In this document: piece after piece, positions 17,645 through 27,294 of the stretch | Position numbering within the stretch: the first letter of the stretch is position 1 | Layout: each line of letters begins with the position of its first letter | Assembly (NCBI GenBank): GCA_903960845.1 | Contig: CAJCCF010000484.1 | Span: forward strand, 1 to 59,568 | Direction of reading: 5' to 3' | DNA length: 59,568 bases | Origin: an uncultured Verrucomicrobiota bacterium | GTDB taxonomy: Bacteria; Verrucomicrobiota; Verrucomicrobiia; Verrucomicrobiales; Verrucomicrobiaceae | The notes under the pieces: model-generated | The model's database searches: none | The model's input: only the letters and a program-made list of their open reading frames with translations | What the model was told of the DNA's origin: nothing | Position numbers and translations under genes: made by a program

Positions 17645-18468
17645 ACACCTCATCGCCAACCACCCGATCCATCGGCATCATCGGCATGGGACTGATGGGC
17701 AAGGCTTTGATGACGATGCTTGACGCCACCAGAGGCTGGGATGTCATCCCGGCTCACTGTGTGAATGCGGCGACTGCCGGCGAAGTGTTCGCAAACAGTG
17801 ATTGCCTTTTCCTCTGCCTGCCAAACTCCGGCATCGTCCGCGAGGTTCTCCGGGATGCCGAACTGCGACCCGGGCAAATCATCATCGACACCAGCACCGG
17901 TGATCCGCGGGAAATGGCCGCACTCGGCGCCGAAATGGTCGCGCTGGGCGTGCTTTATCTCGATGCGACCATCTCCGGAAGCAGCGCGCAACTTATGCGG
18001 CGCGAGGTGCTCGTCATGGTCGGTGGCGACCCTGACGTCTTCCAGCAGTGCCGCGATTTGTTTGCCCGATTTTCGCGTGAGGCCATCCACGTCGGCCCCT
18101 GCGGCAGCGGGGCGAAGATGAAGCTTGTGACGAACCTTGTGCTTGGCTTGAACCGCGCCGCGCTTGCCGAGGGGCTGGCCTTTGCCTGGGATCTGGACCT
18201 CGATCCCGCCATGACACTCGATGTCATGCGCCGCAGCATGGCCTACTCGCGCATCATGGACACGAAGGGTGAAAAAATGATCCTGCAGGACTTCACGCCG
18301 CAGGCGAAACTCTCGCAGCACTTGAAGGATGTGAACCTCATGCTCGCCGCCACCGGGATGAAACTGCCATTGAGTGAAACTCATCGCGAGCTCCTGGAAA
18401 AAGCCGTCGCACTGGGATGCGGCGACCTGGACAACAGCGCCATCATCAAAGCCTTTCTGGAACCATGA
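17641..18468 (+). CDS. NAD(P)-dependent beta-hydroxyacid dehydrogenase (HIBADH family)
   Basis: 275 residues. The family oxidises 3-hydroxyisobutyrate, tartronate semialdehyde or related beta-hydroxyacids. It shows the Rossmann motif GIIGMGLMGKAL (about 12-23), LCLPNSGIVREVL, the substrate-binding block DATISGSSAQL in place of DAPVSGG, and GSGAKMKLVTNLVLGLNRAAL with the catalytic Lys and the following Asn. The ATG overlaps the upstream stop, and the next gene starts on its own stop (ATGA at 18465-18468), so it is translationally coupled with the MFS carrier. A hydroxyacid imported by that carrier would be a reasonable substrate; this is inference. Confidence 0.85.
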   Translation: MNTSSPTTRSIGIIGMGLMGKALMTMLDATRGWDVIPAHCVNAATAGEVFANSDCLFLCLPNSGIVREVLRDAELRPGQIIIDTSTGDPREMAALGAEMVALGVLYLDATISGSSAQLMRREVLVMVGGDPDVFQQCRDLFARFSREAIHVGPCGSGAKMKLVTNLVLGLNRAALAEGLAFAWDLDLDPAMTLDVMRRSMAYSRIMDTKGEKMILQDFTPQAKLSQHLKDVNLMLAATGMKLPLSETHRELLEKAVALGCGDLDNSAIIKAFLEP

Positions 18469-19694
18469 GCGCCTCGCAACGTTACCTCGTGCTCATCACC
18501 GCCTTTCTGGCGCTCGTCTTTGACGGGGTCGAGCTCGGCCTCATGCCGGTGGCCTCTCTCTCCGTCTCAAAAGGCCTGCTCGGGAGCGCATTCACGCCCA
18601 CGCTCGGCGGCGACTGGTTTGCGAAGTTCACCGCCTCGCTCATGCTCGGCGCCGCCATCGGCGGCATCGCGCTTGGCAGCCTCGGCGATCGCATCGGGCG
18701 CACGCGGGCGATGGGCGTGAGCATTCTGTTTTACTCCATCTTTGCCGCCCTGGGAGCCTATGCCCAATCACAGGAGCAGATGCTCGCCCTGCGTTTTCTC
18801 GTCGGCCTTGGCGTCGGTGGGTTGTGGCCAAACGGCATCGCGCTTGTCTCCGAATGCTGGCCCGGCGCCTCACGCCCCCTGGTTTCCGGAGCCATGATGG
18901 CGGGGCTCAATGCGGGCATCCTTTTGCTCTCGCAACTCGCGCGGCTCTGGCCCATCACACCGGATTCCTGGCGCTGGGTGTTTCAATTTGCGGGCATCCC
19001 CGCGCTGCTCGGCGTCTTCGTGATGATGGTGCTGCCTGAATCGCCCAAATGGCTGGCCTCACGCGGTGCATCGAAGGCCGCGATCACGCCTTTGCGCGAG
19101 CTGTTTCAGCCGGGCCTCATCCGCTTCACCCTTGTGGGCATCCTGTTGAGCGCGATCCCCATGATCGGCGCGTGGTCGGCCAGCAAATGGATGATTCCAT
19201 GGTCGGACAAGCTCGCGGGGACCGGCAATGCCGGCTACAAGGCCGTCACCCAGGGCTGGTGGGCGCTCGGGGCGACGCTTGGCAGTTTCGCCGGCGCACA
19301 ACTCGCGAACTGGCTTGGCCGCCGCCTCAGCTACTGCCTCATCAGCATCGCCACGCTAGCGATCACCATGGCCATGTTCCAGTTCACCGCACCGCTGACC
19401 GCCTCATTCCATCCCATCGTCTTCGCGCAGGGATTTGTCGCCACGCTCTTCTTCGGCTGGCTCGCGCTCTATCTTCCTGAGCTCTTCCCCACTCGCGTCC
19501 GCGCCACCGGCAGCGGTCTGGCCTACAATTCCGGCCGCTTCGCCACCGCTGCCGGCGTGATGCTCGCGGGCCTTCTCTTCACCGCACTCGGTGGCGACTA
19601 TCCGCGCGTCGGCACGCTCTGCGCCTCCATCTACGCTCTCGGCATCATCGTCATCTGGTGGGCGCCGGACACGGCATCCAACGAACTCTCATGA
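18465..19694 (+). CDS. MFS transporter, sugar/aromatic-acid carrier type
   Basis: 409 residues with about 12 hydrophobic helices. Motif A-like GDRIGRTRAMG lies between helices 2 and 3 and PESPKWLAS follows helix 6, both typical of the sugar porter / acid:H+ symporter branch. LPELFPTRVRATGSGLAYNSGRFATA near helix 11 is characteristic of the same branch. The ATG overlaps the stop of the dehydrogenase gene (ATGA), and its own stop overlaps the start of the SGNH hydrolase gene, giving three coupled genes. The cargo is not identifiable, but the neighbours suggest an organic or sugar acid. Confidence 0.85.
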   Translation: MSASQRYLVLITAFLALVFDGVELGLMPVASLSVSKGLLGSAFTPTLGGDWFAKFTASLMLGAAIGGIALGSLGDRIGRTRAMGVSILFYSIFAALGAYAQSQEQMLALRFLVGLGVGGLWPNGIALVSECWPGASRPLVSGAMMAGLNAGILLLSQLARLWPITPDSWRWVFQFAGIPALLGVFVMMVLPESPKWLASRGASKAAITPLRELFQPGLIRFTLVGILLSAIPMIGAWSASKWMIPWSDKLAGTGNAGYKAVTQGWWALGATLGSFAGAQLANWLGRRLSYCLISIATLAITMAMFQFTAPLTASFHPIVFAQGFVATLFFGWLALYLPELFPTRVRATGSGLAYNSGRFATAAGVMLAGLLFTALGGDYPRVGTLCASIYALGIIVIWWAPDTASNELS

Positions 19695-20383
19695 AATCTC
19701 TCCTCGCTTTGCTACTCCTGACAACCTGCCTGCAGGCCGTCGATCCCATCGCTGCTTTCACGCCGGGCGCGCGCATTTTGTTTCAGGGTGATTCAATCAC
19801 AGATGGCAACCGCGGTCGCAGTGCGGACCCTAATCATATTCTCGGGCACGGCTACGCCTTCATCATCGCGGCAAAGTTTGGCGAGGCCCTGGCTGACCGC
19901 GATCTCACCTTCCTCAATCGTGGCATCAGCGGCAACACCGTGCTCGATCTGGAGAAGCGCTGGCAGAAGGACACGCTCGATCTGAAGCCGGACATCCTCA
20001 GCATTCTCATCGGCGTGAATGACAAGGGCAAGGGTGTGCCCATGGATCAATACGAGCAGGTCTATGACAAGCTCCTCACCAGCACCAGGGCGGCGTTTCC
20101 AAACATCAAGTTAGTCCTGTGCGAGCCATTCGTGGTGAACCACCTCGCCAAAACGCCGGCGAACGGCAGTCCAAACGCCGACATCGTGCAGCGCCAGGCG
20201 ATCGTGGCCGGACTGGCGAAAAAACATGGCGCGGCGCTGGTCCATTTTCAAAAGGCGCTCGATGAAGCCTGCAGGCGCGCCCCGGCCATGCACTGGATCT
20301 GGGATGACGTGCATCCAACCTATTCCGGCCATCAGGTGCTGGCGGACGAATGGGTACGCGTGGCGCGTGAGTTTTGGAAATAA
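19691..20383 (+). CDS. Secreted SGNH/GDSL hydrolase
   Basis: 230 residues beginning MKSLLALLLLTTCLQAVD, a Sec signal. The SGNH blocks are complete: block I LFQGDSITDGNRG (nucleophile Ser), block II NRGISGNTV (Gly), block III LIGVNDKG (Asn) and block V DDVHPTYSGH (Asp/His). The family comprises esterases acting on acetylated sugars or lipids. The ATG overlaps the MFS stop by 4 nt; the longer in-frame start is rejected because it would lie inside the carrier gene. Confidence 0.88.
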   Translation: MKSLLALLLLTTCLQAVDPIAAFTPGARILFQGDSITDGNRGRSADPNHILGHGYAFIIAAKFGEALADRDLTFLNRGISGNTVLDLEKRWQKDTLDLKPDILSILIGVNDKGKGVPMDQYEQVYDKLLTSTRAAFPNIKLVLCEPFVVNHLAKTPANGSPNADIVQRQAIVAGLAKKHGAALVHFQKALDEACRRAPAMHWIWDDVHPTYSGHQVLADEWVRVAREFWK

Positions 20384-20399
20384 CGCATCCAGGTCGCGT

Positions 20400-21806
20400 A
20401 TGGTCTGCATGCATCGACTCATCGCCTGCCTCGTCATCGCCGCCTCCTCCCTTCACGCCGCTGAATTCCGCGCCGGAGCCGCCACCAGCAACATCACGCC
20501 AGAACTCGGCAGCTCCATCAACGGCAACTTTCAGGACGGCAAAGCGGCGTTCATTCACGATGAACTGCACGCCCGCTGCCTCGCGCTTGATGATGGCACG
20601 AACAAACTCGTCCTGGTTGTCGCCGACAGCTGCGTGATCGGGCGCGGCATTTTTGACGAGGCCAAGAAGATGGTCAGCGAGGCCACGGGACTGCCGATGG
20701 AAAACATGCTGATGTCCGCCACCCATTCCCACTCCTGCGGCACGCTTCAGGCCGTCGGACAGAGCGAGCCAAGCCCGGTCTATCAGCGCTTTGTCGCACG
20801 CCGCATCGCCGACGGAGTGCGGCGCGCCCTGAACAATCTCGCCCCCGCCAAAATTGGTTGGGGCGTGGCCGATGTGCCTCAGCACGTCTTCAACCGCCGC
20901 TGGCGCATGAAACCCGGCGGCATTCCCGTCACGCCACTCGGCGTCACGACCGACCAGGTGAAAACAAACCCGGGCATCAACAACCCCAACCTCCTCGAAC
21001 CCGCCGGCCCCACCGATCCGCAGGTGTGTTTCATCTCCCTCCAGTCACTCGATGGCAAACCCATCGCGCTGTATGCAAACTACTCGCTGCATTACGTCGG
21101 CGGCGTCGGCCCTGGCCACATTTCGGCGGATTACTTCGGTGCATTCGCCGGGCGCATGGGTGAGCTGCTCGGCGCTGGGCAGCAGGACAAGCCTTTCGTT
21201 GGCATCATGTCGAACGGCACAAGCGGCGACATCAACAACGTCGACTTCCGTGGCGGGCAGGCCAAGGAACCGCCGTATGGCCGGATCAAGATCGTCGCCA
21301 ACGATGTGGCCCAGGCCGTCGCCGCTGCCTGCAAATCGTTGAAGCATCAAGACTGGGTGCCTCTGGGCGTCGCCCAAAAGGAACTGCAACTCGCCCTGCG
21401 GCTCCCCACTCCTGAAGAAGTGGCCAGGGCTCGTGATGTCATGAAGACATCCAAGTTGTTCCCGCGCATGGAAACCATGGAGCAATCTTACGCGCATGAA
21501 ACCGTCAGACTCAGCGAGTTCCCGCCACAAGTTTCAGCCCCGTTGCAAGTTCTGAAAGTCGGCGAGCTGCGCGTCTCCGCCATTCCTGCGGAAGTATTTG
21601 TCGAGATCGGACTCGACTTGAAAAAGCGGCACACCCGGACCTTCACCGTATCTCTCGCCAACGCCTACCACGGCTACCTGCCCACCCCTGAGCACCACCG
21701 TCTCGGCGGCTATGAAACCTGGCGTGCACGCTCAAGCTGTCTGGAGGTCGATGCCTCCACCAAAATCACGGCAGGGCTCGAGGAGCTGTTTGAAAAACTC
21801 AAGTGA
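20400..21806 (+). CDS. Secreted neutral/alkaline ceramidase-like protein
   Basis: 468 residues from MVCMHRLIACLVIAASSLHAAE, a Sec signal (MHRL at 20409 is an equal alternative). The mature protein opens with FRAGAATSNITPELG, the usual start of the neutral/alkaline non-lysosomal ceramidase N-terminal domain family. MSATHSHSCGT corresponds to the zinc-binding T-H-x-H-S block, and LYANYSLHYVGG and FVGIMSNGTSGDINN follow. Verrucomicrobial homologues often lack a proven lipid substrate, so ceramidase activity is not assured. It follows the SGNH gene by 16 nt and precedes the deacetylase by 4 nt. Confidence 0.82.
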   Translation: MVCMHRLIACLVIAASSLHAAEFRAGAATSNITPELGSSINGNFQDGKAAFIHDELHARCLALDDGTNKLVLVVADSCVIGRGIFDEAKKMVSEATGLPMENMLMSATHSHSCGTLQAVGQSEPSPVYQRFVARRIADGVRRALNNLAPAKIGWGVADVPQHVFNRRWRMKPGGIPVTPLGVTTDQVKTNPGINNPNLLEPAGPTDPQVCFISLQSLDGKPIALYANYSLHYVGGVGPGHISADYFGAFAGRMGELLGAGQQDKPFVGIMSNGTSGDINNVDFRGGQAKEPPYGRIKIVANDVAQAVAAACKSLKHQDWVPLGVAQKELQLALRLPTPEEVARARDVMKTSKLFPRMETMEQSYAHETVRLSEFPPQVSAPLQVLKVGELRVSAIPAEVFVEIGLDLKKRHTRTFTVSLANAYHGYLPTPEHHRLGGYETWRARSSCLEVDASTKITAGLEELFEKLK

Positions 21807-21810
21807 AACG

Positions 21811-23175
21811 GTGACGAAGAAAATCCTCCATCTTGTTTTCACCCTGCTCGCTTTTGCAGGCCGGGTTCAGTCGGCCGACCTCGACGGCGCAAAGATTTCA
21901 CTCCATGCGTATCAGGGACCTGCGGTCGTTAGCGCCAGGTCTTTGGAAAAATTCAAGCTGCAGGTGTCTGTCGATCCGAAGGGTGAAACAAAGCCACTGG
22001 CTATTCGCATCGAATTGCCTAACAGCGGACCAAACACCTGGCCCTCAGCCGACGTCGAGGTTCTCGACACCAGTGGCCGGGGACTGCTGGTTCAGCGCAC
22101 GGGTATTGAGTGGTTCAAGATGCTGATCCCGCTGCCTGAAGGAATCACGACATGCATTGTCCAGGCTCTGGAACCCTCAGATGGATGGCCGAAACCGACC
22201 CCGGAAAAAGAGCGGGTGATCCAGGACCGTGCCAGCGGCGTGCAGATGCGAATTGCCAAATGGCACGACGGGCGTGCCGCGGCCCTGAGCATCCGCTTTG
22301 ATGATTCGCACCCCACGCAGCTTACCAAAGCCGTGCCGATTCTACGCGAGCATGGTTTTCGCGGCACCTTCATGATCAATCCCGGTGCCTCGGAGCCCGG
22401 CAGCCGCCGAACCTCGGATTATGAACAACACCGGAGCGAATGGGAAGCACTGGCAAAACAGGGCGATCACGAGTTTGCCAATCACTCCGCGCATCATCGT
22501 GGTGGATTTGGTGATGCGGGCATGGAAGCCGAGATTGGTGAGGCCGCACGGGCCATCTGGAATTTGACACCCGGCAGGAGCAAACTCACCGCACTGAATC
22601 TCGGCGGAGGCACCCGCTGGGACACCACCCACACCCTGAGGTACTATCTCGACAAGTATCATCACTTCGATGCCTCAGAGAACAGCACCGGCATGGACGA
22701 CAGCTATGGCAACCGGGTTGAAAATTTTCGCCGCATCCTCGATCAGCACCTGCAGCGCGGGCTCTGGTGCCGCATCCACTACCACTACATTGGTGACGGA
22801 CTCAGCAGCAGTGAGGCAAACTTCCGCGCAGCGCTCGACATCGTCGAACAAGCCCGGGACAAACTCTGGATCGCCGGCATGGCCGACATCCACAAGTATC
22901 AAACCGAACGCAACGCATCAAAGCTCACGCTGCTCAAATCCGACGAGCGAAGCCTGACCTTCAAACTCACCTGCACCGTCAACACGACGCTCTACGATCA
23001 GCCCCTGACCATCGAAATGACTCACGCGGCCTCATGGGATCAGCAGAAGGTAAAGATCCGCAATGCGCAAGGAACGGTGATTCCAGCGAGAAAAATCCAT
23101 GTGGATGACACCGGCACACTTCGCTTTGATGCGCCTTGCCGTGACGCGGACTACTTCATCGAACTCGGCTCTTGA
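21811..23175 (+). CDS. Secreted polysaccharide deacetylase-like protein
   Basis: 454 residues from a GTG at 21811 (VTKKILHLVFTLLAFAGRVQS, Sec signal), 4 nt after the ceramidase-like gene. An N-terminal beta domain (about 22-150) is followed by a NodB-like carbohydrate esterase domain: ALSIRFDDSHPTQLTKAVP is motif 1 (Asp pair), GFRGTFMINPG follows, and FANHSAHHRGGF is the histidine motif 2. NodB enzymes remove acetyl or other groups from glycans in a metal-dependent way. The motif 1 TFDDG is changed to RFDDS, a variation also seen in uncharacterised branches. An earlier in-frame ATG lies inside the upstream gene and is rejected. Confidence 0.8.
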   Translation: MTKKILHLVFTLLAFAGRVQSADLDGAKISLHAYQGPAVVSARSLEKFKLQVSVDPKGETKPLAIRIELPNSGPNTWPSADVEVLDTSGRGLLVQRTGIEWFKMLIPLPEGITTCIVQALEPSDGWPKPTPEKERVIQDRASGVQMRIAKWHDGRAAALSIRFDDSHPTQLTKAVPILREHGFRGTFMINPGASEPGSRRTSDYEQHRSEWEALAKQGDHEFANHSAHHRGGFGDAGMEAEIGEAARAIWNLTPGRSKLTALNLGGGTRWDTTHTLRYYLDKYHHFDASENSTGMDDSYGNRVENFRRILDQHLQRGLWCRIHYHYIGDGLSSSEANFRAALDIVEQARDKLWIAGMADIHKYQTERNASKLTLLKSDERSLTFKLTCTVNTTLYDQPLTIEMTHAASWDQQKVKIRNAQGTVIPARKIHVDDTGTLRFDAPCRDADYFIELGS

Positions 23176-23352
23176 AACAGATCATGGCAACCATCGCGAC
23201 ACCCCTGCTGACTACCCATTCCGGCATAAGCCTGAAGGAAGCTGATTTTCGTCACACTCGCGTCCGGCAATTCAATCCAGGGACTCTTCAACCGCTGAGA
23301 GAGCGATAAAAATCCACTTCACTCACGCCCGCTCCAACTCATCAAGCATCTC

Positions 23353-24717
23353 ATGAAATCATCTCCATCCAGCGGCTGCCCCGGCTTTCGTCAAATGAAC
23401 CTCCAACGCCGCGAAGCGATGCGCATCGGCTTCTGCGGCGCGCTCGGCCTCAGCATGGCCGAGCTGCTGAAACACGAAGCGCGGGCCACGGTGGAACCCG
23501 GCTTTTTCAAGGAAGGCAGGGCGAAGAGCATCATTCACCTGAACCTCCCCGGCGGCATGGCGCAGCAGGAGTCGTGGGACCCGAAACCGGAAGCGCCAAC
23601 CGAGTATCGCGGAGCGTTCGGCGTCGCCAAAACCAACACGGGGGAAGTCTTCAGCGACAACTTCAGCCGGCTGGCCAAAGTGGCTGACAAGCTGACCATC
23701 GTGCGCTCGGTCGTGGGCAAGATTCCGGACCACCAGCAGGCAACGTATCATTTGTTCACCGGCTATACACCGACCACCGTGATTGATTACCCGCAAATGG
23801 GCAGCGTGGTGTCGCATCTGCTCGGCACGCGCCGGGGAATGCCGCCGTATGTGGCGATTCCGTCAATGCGCGGCTTTGAGGGTGGCACCGGCTTCCTCAG
23901 CAGCAAGTACGGCCCCTTCCAGCTCAATGCGGATCCCGGAGCCAAGGGCGAGTTCAAGGTTCGCGACTTCAGCATTCCCGAGGGTGTTTCAATGCAGCAG
24001 TTCGAACGGCGCAAGACCGCACGCGACATCGTGGAAAGCCAGCTCCGCCTGATGGAGGCCGACATCGACAAGCTCAACACGATGGATGACTTTTACAAAA
24101 GCGCCTACTCCCTGCTGACTTCGGATGCCGCAAGAAAGGCCTTCTCGCTCGCCGATGAATCCGATGCAATGCGTGAGCTCTACGGCCGCGGCTACGAGCT
24201 GAAGCAAAAGGCACCCGCAGCCGTGGGTGAGAGACTGTTGCTGGCCCGCCGCCTCGTTGAGGCCGGCGTGCGCTTCGTGAGCGTGAACTATGGCTCCTGG
24301 GACTCGCATGTGGACATCAAAGGCACCTGCACGGAGCACATGCCCGCGCTCGATCACGCGATCAGCGGACTCATCACCGATCTCGATCAGTGCGGACTGC
24401 TCGACAGCACACTCGTCATGGTCACCACCGAATTTGGCCGCACGCCAAAGGTCAATCAAAGCAATGGCCGCGATCACTGGGCGCGCGTCTACTCCATGCT
24501 GCTCGCCGGCGGCGGCATCACGCGTGGCAACATTTACGGTGCCTCCGATGCCACCTCCGCCGAGCCGGCGCGCGATGAAGTGAAGCTCGAAGACTTCCTC
24601 GCCACCGTCTATCACCAGCTCGGCATCGACTCGAACCAGGAACTCTCCGCGTTTGGCGGCACCAGGCCGATCGAAATCGTCAACGGAGGCAAAGTTGTGA
24701 AAGGCATCCTTAGTTAG
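23353..24717 (+). CDS. DUF1501 secreted protein
   Basis: 454 residues. The N-terminus has RREAMRIGFCGALGLSMAELL, a twin-arginine-like export signal. Family blocks: IIHLNLPGGMAQQESWDPKP, LTIVRSVVGKIPDH, VSVNYGSWDSHVD and TEFGRTPKVNQSNGRDHW, all typical of DUF1501, a sulfatase/alkaline-phosphatase-like fold of unknown activity. In Planctomycetota and Verrucomicrobiota DUF1501 genes are regularly paired with DUF1549/DUF1553 genes, as here. A 177-nt gap with no other gene separates it from the deacetylase. Confidence 0.9.
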   Translation: MKSSPSSGCPGFRQMNLQRREAMRIGFCGALGLSMAELLKHEARATVEPGFFKEGRAKSIIHLNLPGGMAQQESWDPKPEAPTEYRGAFGVAKTNTGEVFSDNFSRLAKVADKLTIVRSVVGKIPDHQQATYHLFTGYTPTTVIDYPQMGSVVSHLLGTRRGMPPYVAIPSMRGFEGGTGFLSSKYGPFQLNADPGAKGEFKVRDFSIPEGVSMQQFERRKTARDIVESQLRLMEADIDKLNTMDDFYKSAYSLLTSDAARKAFSLADESDAMRELYGRGYELKQKAPAAVGERLLLARRLVEAGVRFVSVNYGSWDSHVDIKGTCTEHMPALDHAISGLITDLDQCGLLDSTLVMVTTEFGRTPKVNQSNGRDHWARVYSMLLAGGGITRGNIYGASDATSAEPARDEVKLEDFLATVYHQLGIDSNQELSAFGGTRPIEIVNGGKVVKGILS

Positions 24718-24756
24718 GCCGGGGGAATCAAAAAAGAATCGTAACAACGACCAAGA

Positions 24757-27198
24757 ATGAAATCATTCCCCGGCCCACTCATTTCACTACCCAAATCTGC
24801 GGTCACATTCCTGCTTTTTGCCTCCACCGCCCTCGCGGGGCCGATGGTGCATCACATTGAGTTTGTCACTCCGCGCGCCGGACAGCGCGGCACCACGGTC
24901 GATGTCACGCTTGAAGGTGCCTTCATCAGGGAGCCGCGCGAAATTCTCTTCTACCATCCCGGCATTCGCTGCGTCGAATTAAAATCCCTTCCTTCACTTC
25001 CCGCCCAGCGCGGCACCATTCATGGCGGATTCACCGAAGACAACGTGATGGCACGCTTCCAAATCGACGCCGATTGCCCGCCCGGACTGCACCCGTTCAA
25101 GCTGCGCACGGCCACGGAACTGACCACGCTCAGCACCTTTGCCGTCACCCGCTTCCCCATTGTCAAAGAAACGCAGGAAGACCAGTCCGTGCCAATGAAC
25201 AGCACCGTGCTTGGCCGCATGGACACGAATCAAGTCGGTGATGTCGATGTCTATCGCGTCATCGGTCGCAAGGGCGGGCATCTCTCGGTCGAAGTCGATT
25301 CCGTTTGGCTCACGGAGAAGTTTTATGCCGGCTCCGAGTTCGATCTCACCGCACGCATTCTTGATGCAAACGGCAGGGAACTCGCCCGCAATGACGACAG
25401 CGCCCTGCATCTGCAAGATCCCGTTTTAAGCACCCTGCTGCCTGCGGACGGCGAATACCGCGTGGAAGTGAAGCAGCGCGTTTTTAACTCCGGCGGCAAT
25501 TGTTATTATCTCGCGCACATCGGATCCAATCATCGCCCGCTGGCCATTTTTCCAGCCGGCGGCATGAAGGGTGAAAAGCTATCCGCCACCCTGCTCGGCG
25601 GCGCTTCCGGCGCTGAACCGCTGCAAGTCGCGCTTCCCGCTCAGGCAGGTGACTTTGATTTCAATGACACGATGCCATCGTCGCTGCTGATGCGCGTGAG
25701 CGACTTCCCGAACGTTCTGGAAGGCAAAGATGCCGATGAAACCGCCGTCCCGAATCTTCCATCCGCATTGAACGGCCGGATCGAATCCGCGGGTGATTCC
25801 GACAGCTTCCGCGTCAAAACCAAAGCCGGTGAGCGCTGGCGGGTGCGGGTGTTTGCACGGTCGCTCGGCACGCCGCTCGACCCAAAACTCAGCATTCGCA
25901 AAGCAGGCGCTGAAAGCGATGACCTCACCGCCGATGACGCCACGCTCATTGATCACGATTTGTGGGCCATGTCGCGCCAGATCCAGCGGAAGGAACTGAT
26001 GGATCCCGCTGTCATTTGGGAACCCAAGGCCGATGGCGACCACCTCATCAACATCACCGACATGCGCGGCCTCGGTGATCCGACATCGGTTTACCGCATC
26101 GAGGTCGAACCCGTGCGCGATGAGATCAACACCTTCATCCAGGCCCGCGTGATCGACATGGTCGAGTGCCCGCGTCTAACTAGCATTGCCGTGCCTCAGG
26201 GCGGGCGCTGGACGGTGAATGTGAACCTGATTGATGCCCCCGGCAGCAGATACAAAGGCGACCTCGATCTCGTCGCTCACGGCTTGCCCAAAGGCGTGCG
26301 CATGATCGCTCCGCATGTGCTCGCCGGCCAGCGCCAGGTGCCGGTGCAATTCATCGCCGAAGCGACCACGAAACCGCAAACCGCACTCATCTCCATATCT
26401 TGCAAGGCCACCGATGGCACGCCGCTTCTGAGCCGCGCTCAGCAGTCATTCCCTTTTCTCGGCCACAGCGGCGGCCACGCCTGGCACTCGTTGGTTGTCG
26501 ATCACTACGCCTTCGCAGTCACTGAAGCGGCGCCATATCAACTGGATGTCGGGCAACCCGCCATTCCGCTTTCTCAGAACGGTGAACTCAGTCTGCCCGT
26601 CAAAATCACGCGCCGTGCCGGCTTTGATGAAGCTGTCGAATTTCAATTCGACTGGGTGCCCGCCGGTGTGGAAAGCGAACCCACTGTCACCATTCCCGCA
26701 GGCCAGAGTGAAGGTGCCATTCGGCTCAGCGCCGGCAGTTCCGCCGTTCCAGGCACCTACCAGCTCGCCTTGACCGCCTCCACCACTGGAGGCTCGTATT
26801 ACCTCGGCGCCGGCCGCATCCGTGCATCGAGTGCGTTCATCGACATCACCGTCGCGCAGCCCTACATCGCGTTGAAGAGCAATCCCGCCGCCGTGCGGCG
26901 TGGCGGGCAGTCGCAGATCGTGTGGGAAGTCGAGCACAAGAAGCCCTTTGAAGGCAAAGCCGAAACCGCCCTGCTCGGCCTACCCAAAGGTGTGACCGTG
27001 ACCGGCGCGCCCAAGCTCGCATCCGGAGACAAACAACTCATCTTCGACATCACCGCCAGCACCGAGGCCCTGCTCGGCCAATACAAGGAGCTCAGCTGTG
27101 AAATCACCGTCACCGAACGCGGCCAGCAAATCCGCCAGCGCACCGGCAAAGGCATCCTCCGCGTCGATCCGGCGCTGCAACAAGCTCAGCTGAAATGA
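24757..27198 (+). CDS. Secreted protein with pre-peptidase C-terminal (PPC)-like domains
   Basis: 813 residues with an N-terminal hydrophobic signal ending ALAGPM. An IPT/Ig-like domain follows (VTPRAGQRGTTVDVTLEGAF, about 35-120). Two PPC-like beta-sandwiches come next: DVDVYRVIGRKGGHLSVEV around 165-250 and DSFRVKTKAGERWRVRVFARS around 345-440. The rest is probably further Ig-like beta domains. No catalytic motif is visible. It lies 39 nt after DUF1501 and upstream of DUF1549/1553, so it probably belongs to the same secreted system, perhaps as a polymer-binding or structural partner. Confidence 0.75.
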   Translation: MKSFPGPLISLPKSAVTFLLFASTALAGPMVHHIEFVTPRAGQRGTTVDVTLEGAFIREPREILFYHPGIRCVELKSLPSLPAQRGTIHGGFTEDNVMARFQIDADCPPGLHPFKLRTATELTTLSTFAVTRFPIVKETQEDQSVPMNSTVLGRMDTNQVGDVDVYRVIGRKGGHLSVEVDSVWLTEKFYAGSEFDLTARILDANGRELARNDDSALHLQDPVLSTLLPADGEYRVEVKQRVFNSGGNCYYLAHIGSNHRPLAIFPAGGMKGEKLSATLLGGASGAEPLQVALPAQAGDFDFNDTMPSSLLMRVSDFPNVLEGKDADETAVPNLPSALNGRIESAGDSDSFRVKTKAGERWRVRVFARSLGTPLDPKLSIRKAGAESDDLTADDATLIDHDLWAMSRQIQRKELMDPAVIWEPKADGDHLINITDMRGLGDPTSVYRIEVEPVRDEINTFIQARVIDMVECPRLTSIAVPQGGRWTVNVNLIDAPGSRYKGDLDLVAHGLPKGVRMIAPHVLAGQRQVPVQFIAEATTKPQTALISISCKATDGTPLLSRAQQSFPFLGHSGGHAWHSLVVDHYAFAVTEAAPYQLDVGQPAIPLSQNGELSLPVKITRRAGFDEAVEFQFDWVPAGVESEPTVTIPAGQSEGAIRLSAGSSAVPGTYQLALTASTTGGSYYLGAGRIRASSAFIDITVAQPYIALKSNPAAVRRGGQSQIVWEVEHKKPFEGKAETALLGLPKGVTVTGAPKLASGDKQLIFDITASTEALLGQYKELSCEITVTERGQQIRQRTGKGILRVDPALQQAQLK

Positions 27199-27213
27199 AC
27201 ATGCATCCAAGTT

Positions 27214-27240
27214 GGCAGCGGAATGTTCGGGCAGGGGAAT
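27214..27240 (+). repeat. Left terminal inverted repeat of the GxxExxY element
   Basis: Begins GGCAGCGGAATG, then TTC, then GGGCAGGGGAAT. It starts 16 nt after the stop of the PPC-domain gene. Two mismatches to the reverse complement of the right repeat. Confidence 0.75.
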
Positions 27241-27294
27241 AAGATCAGTCATTCATCCAACCAACCATTCCTCCGTCAAAAAGCAGACCCACTC

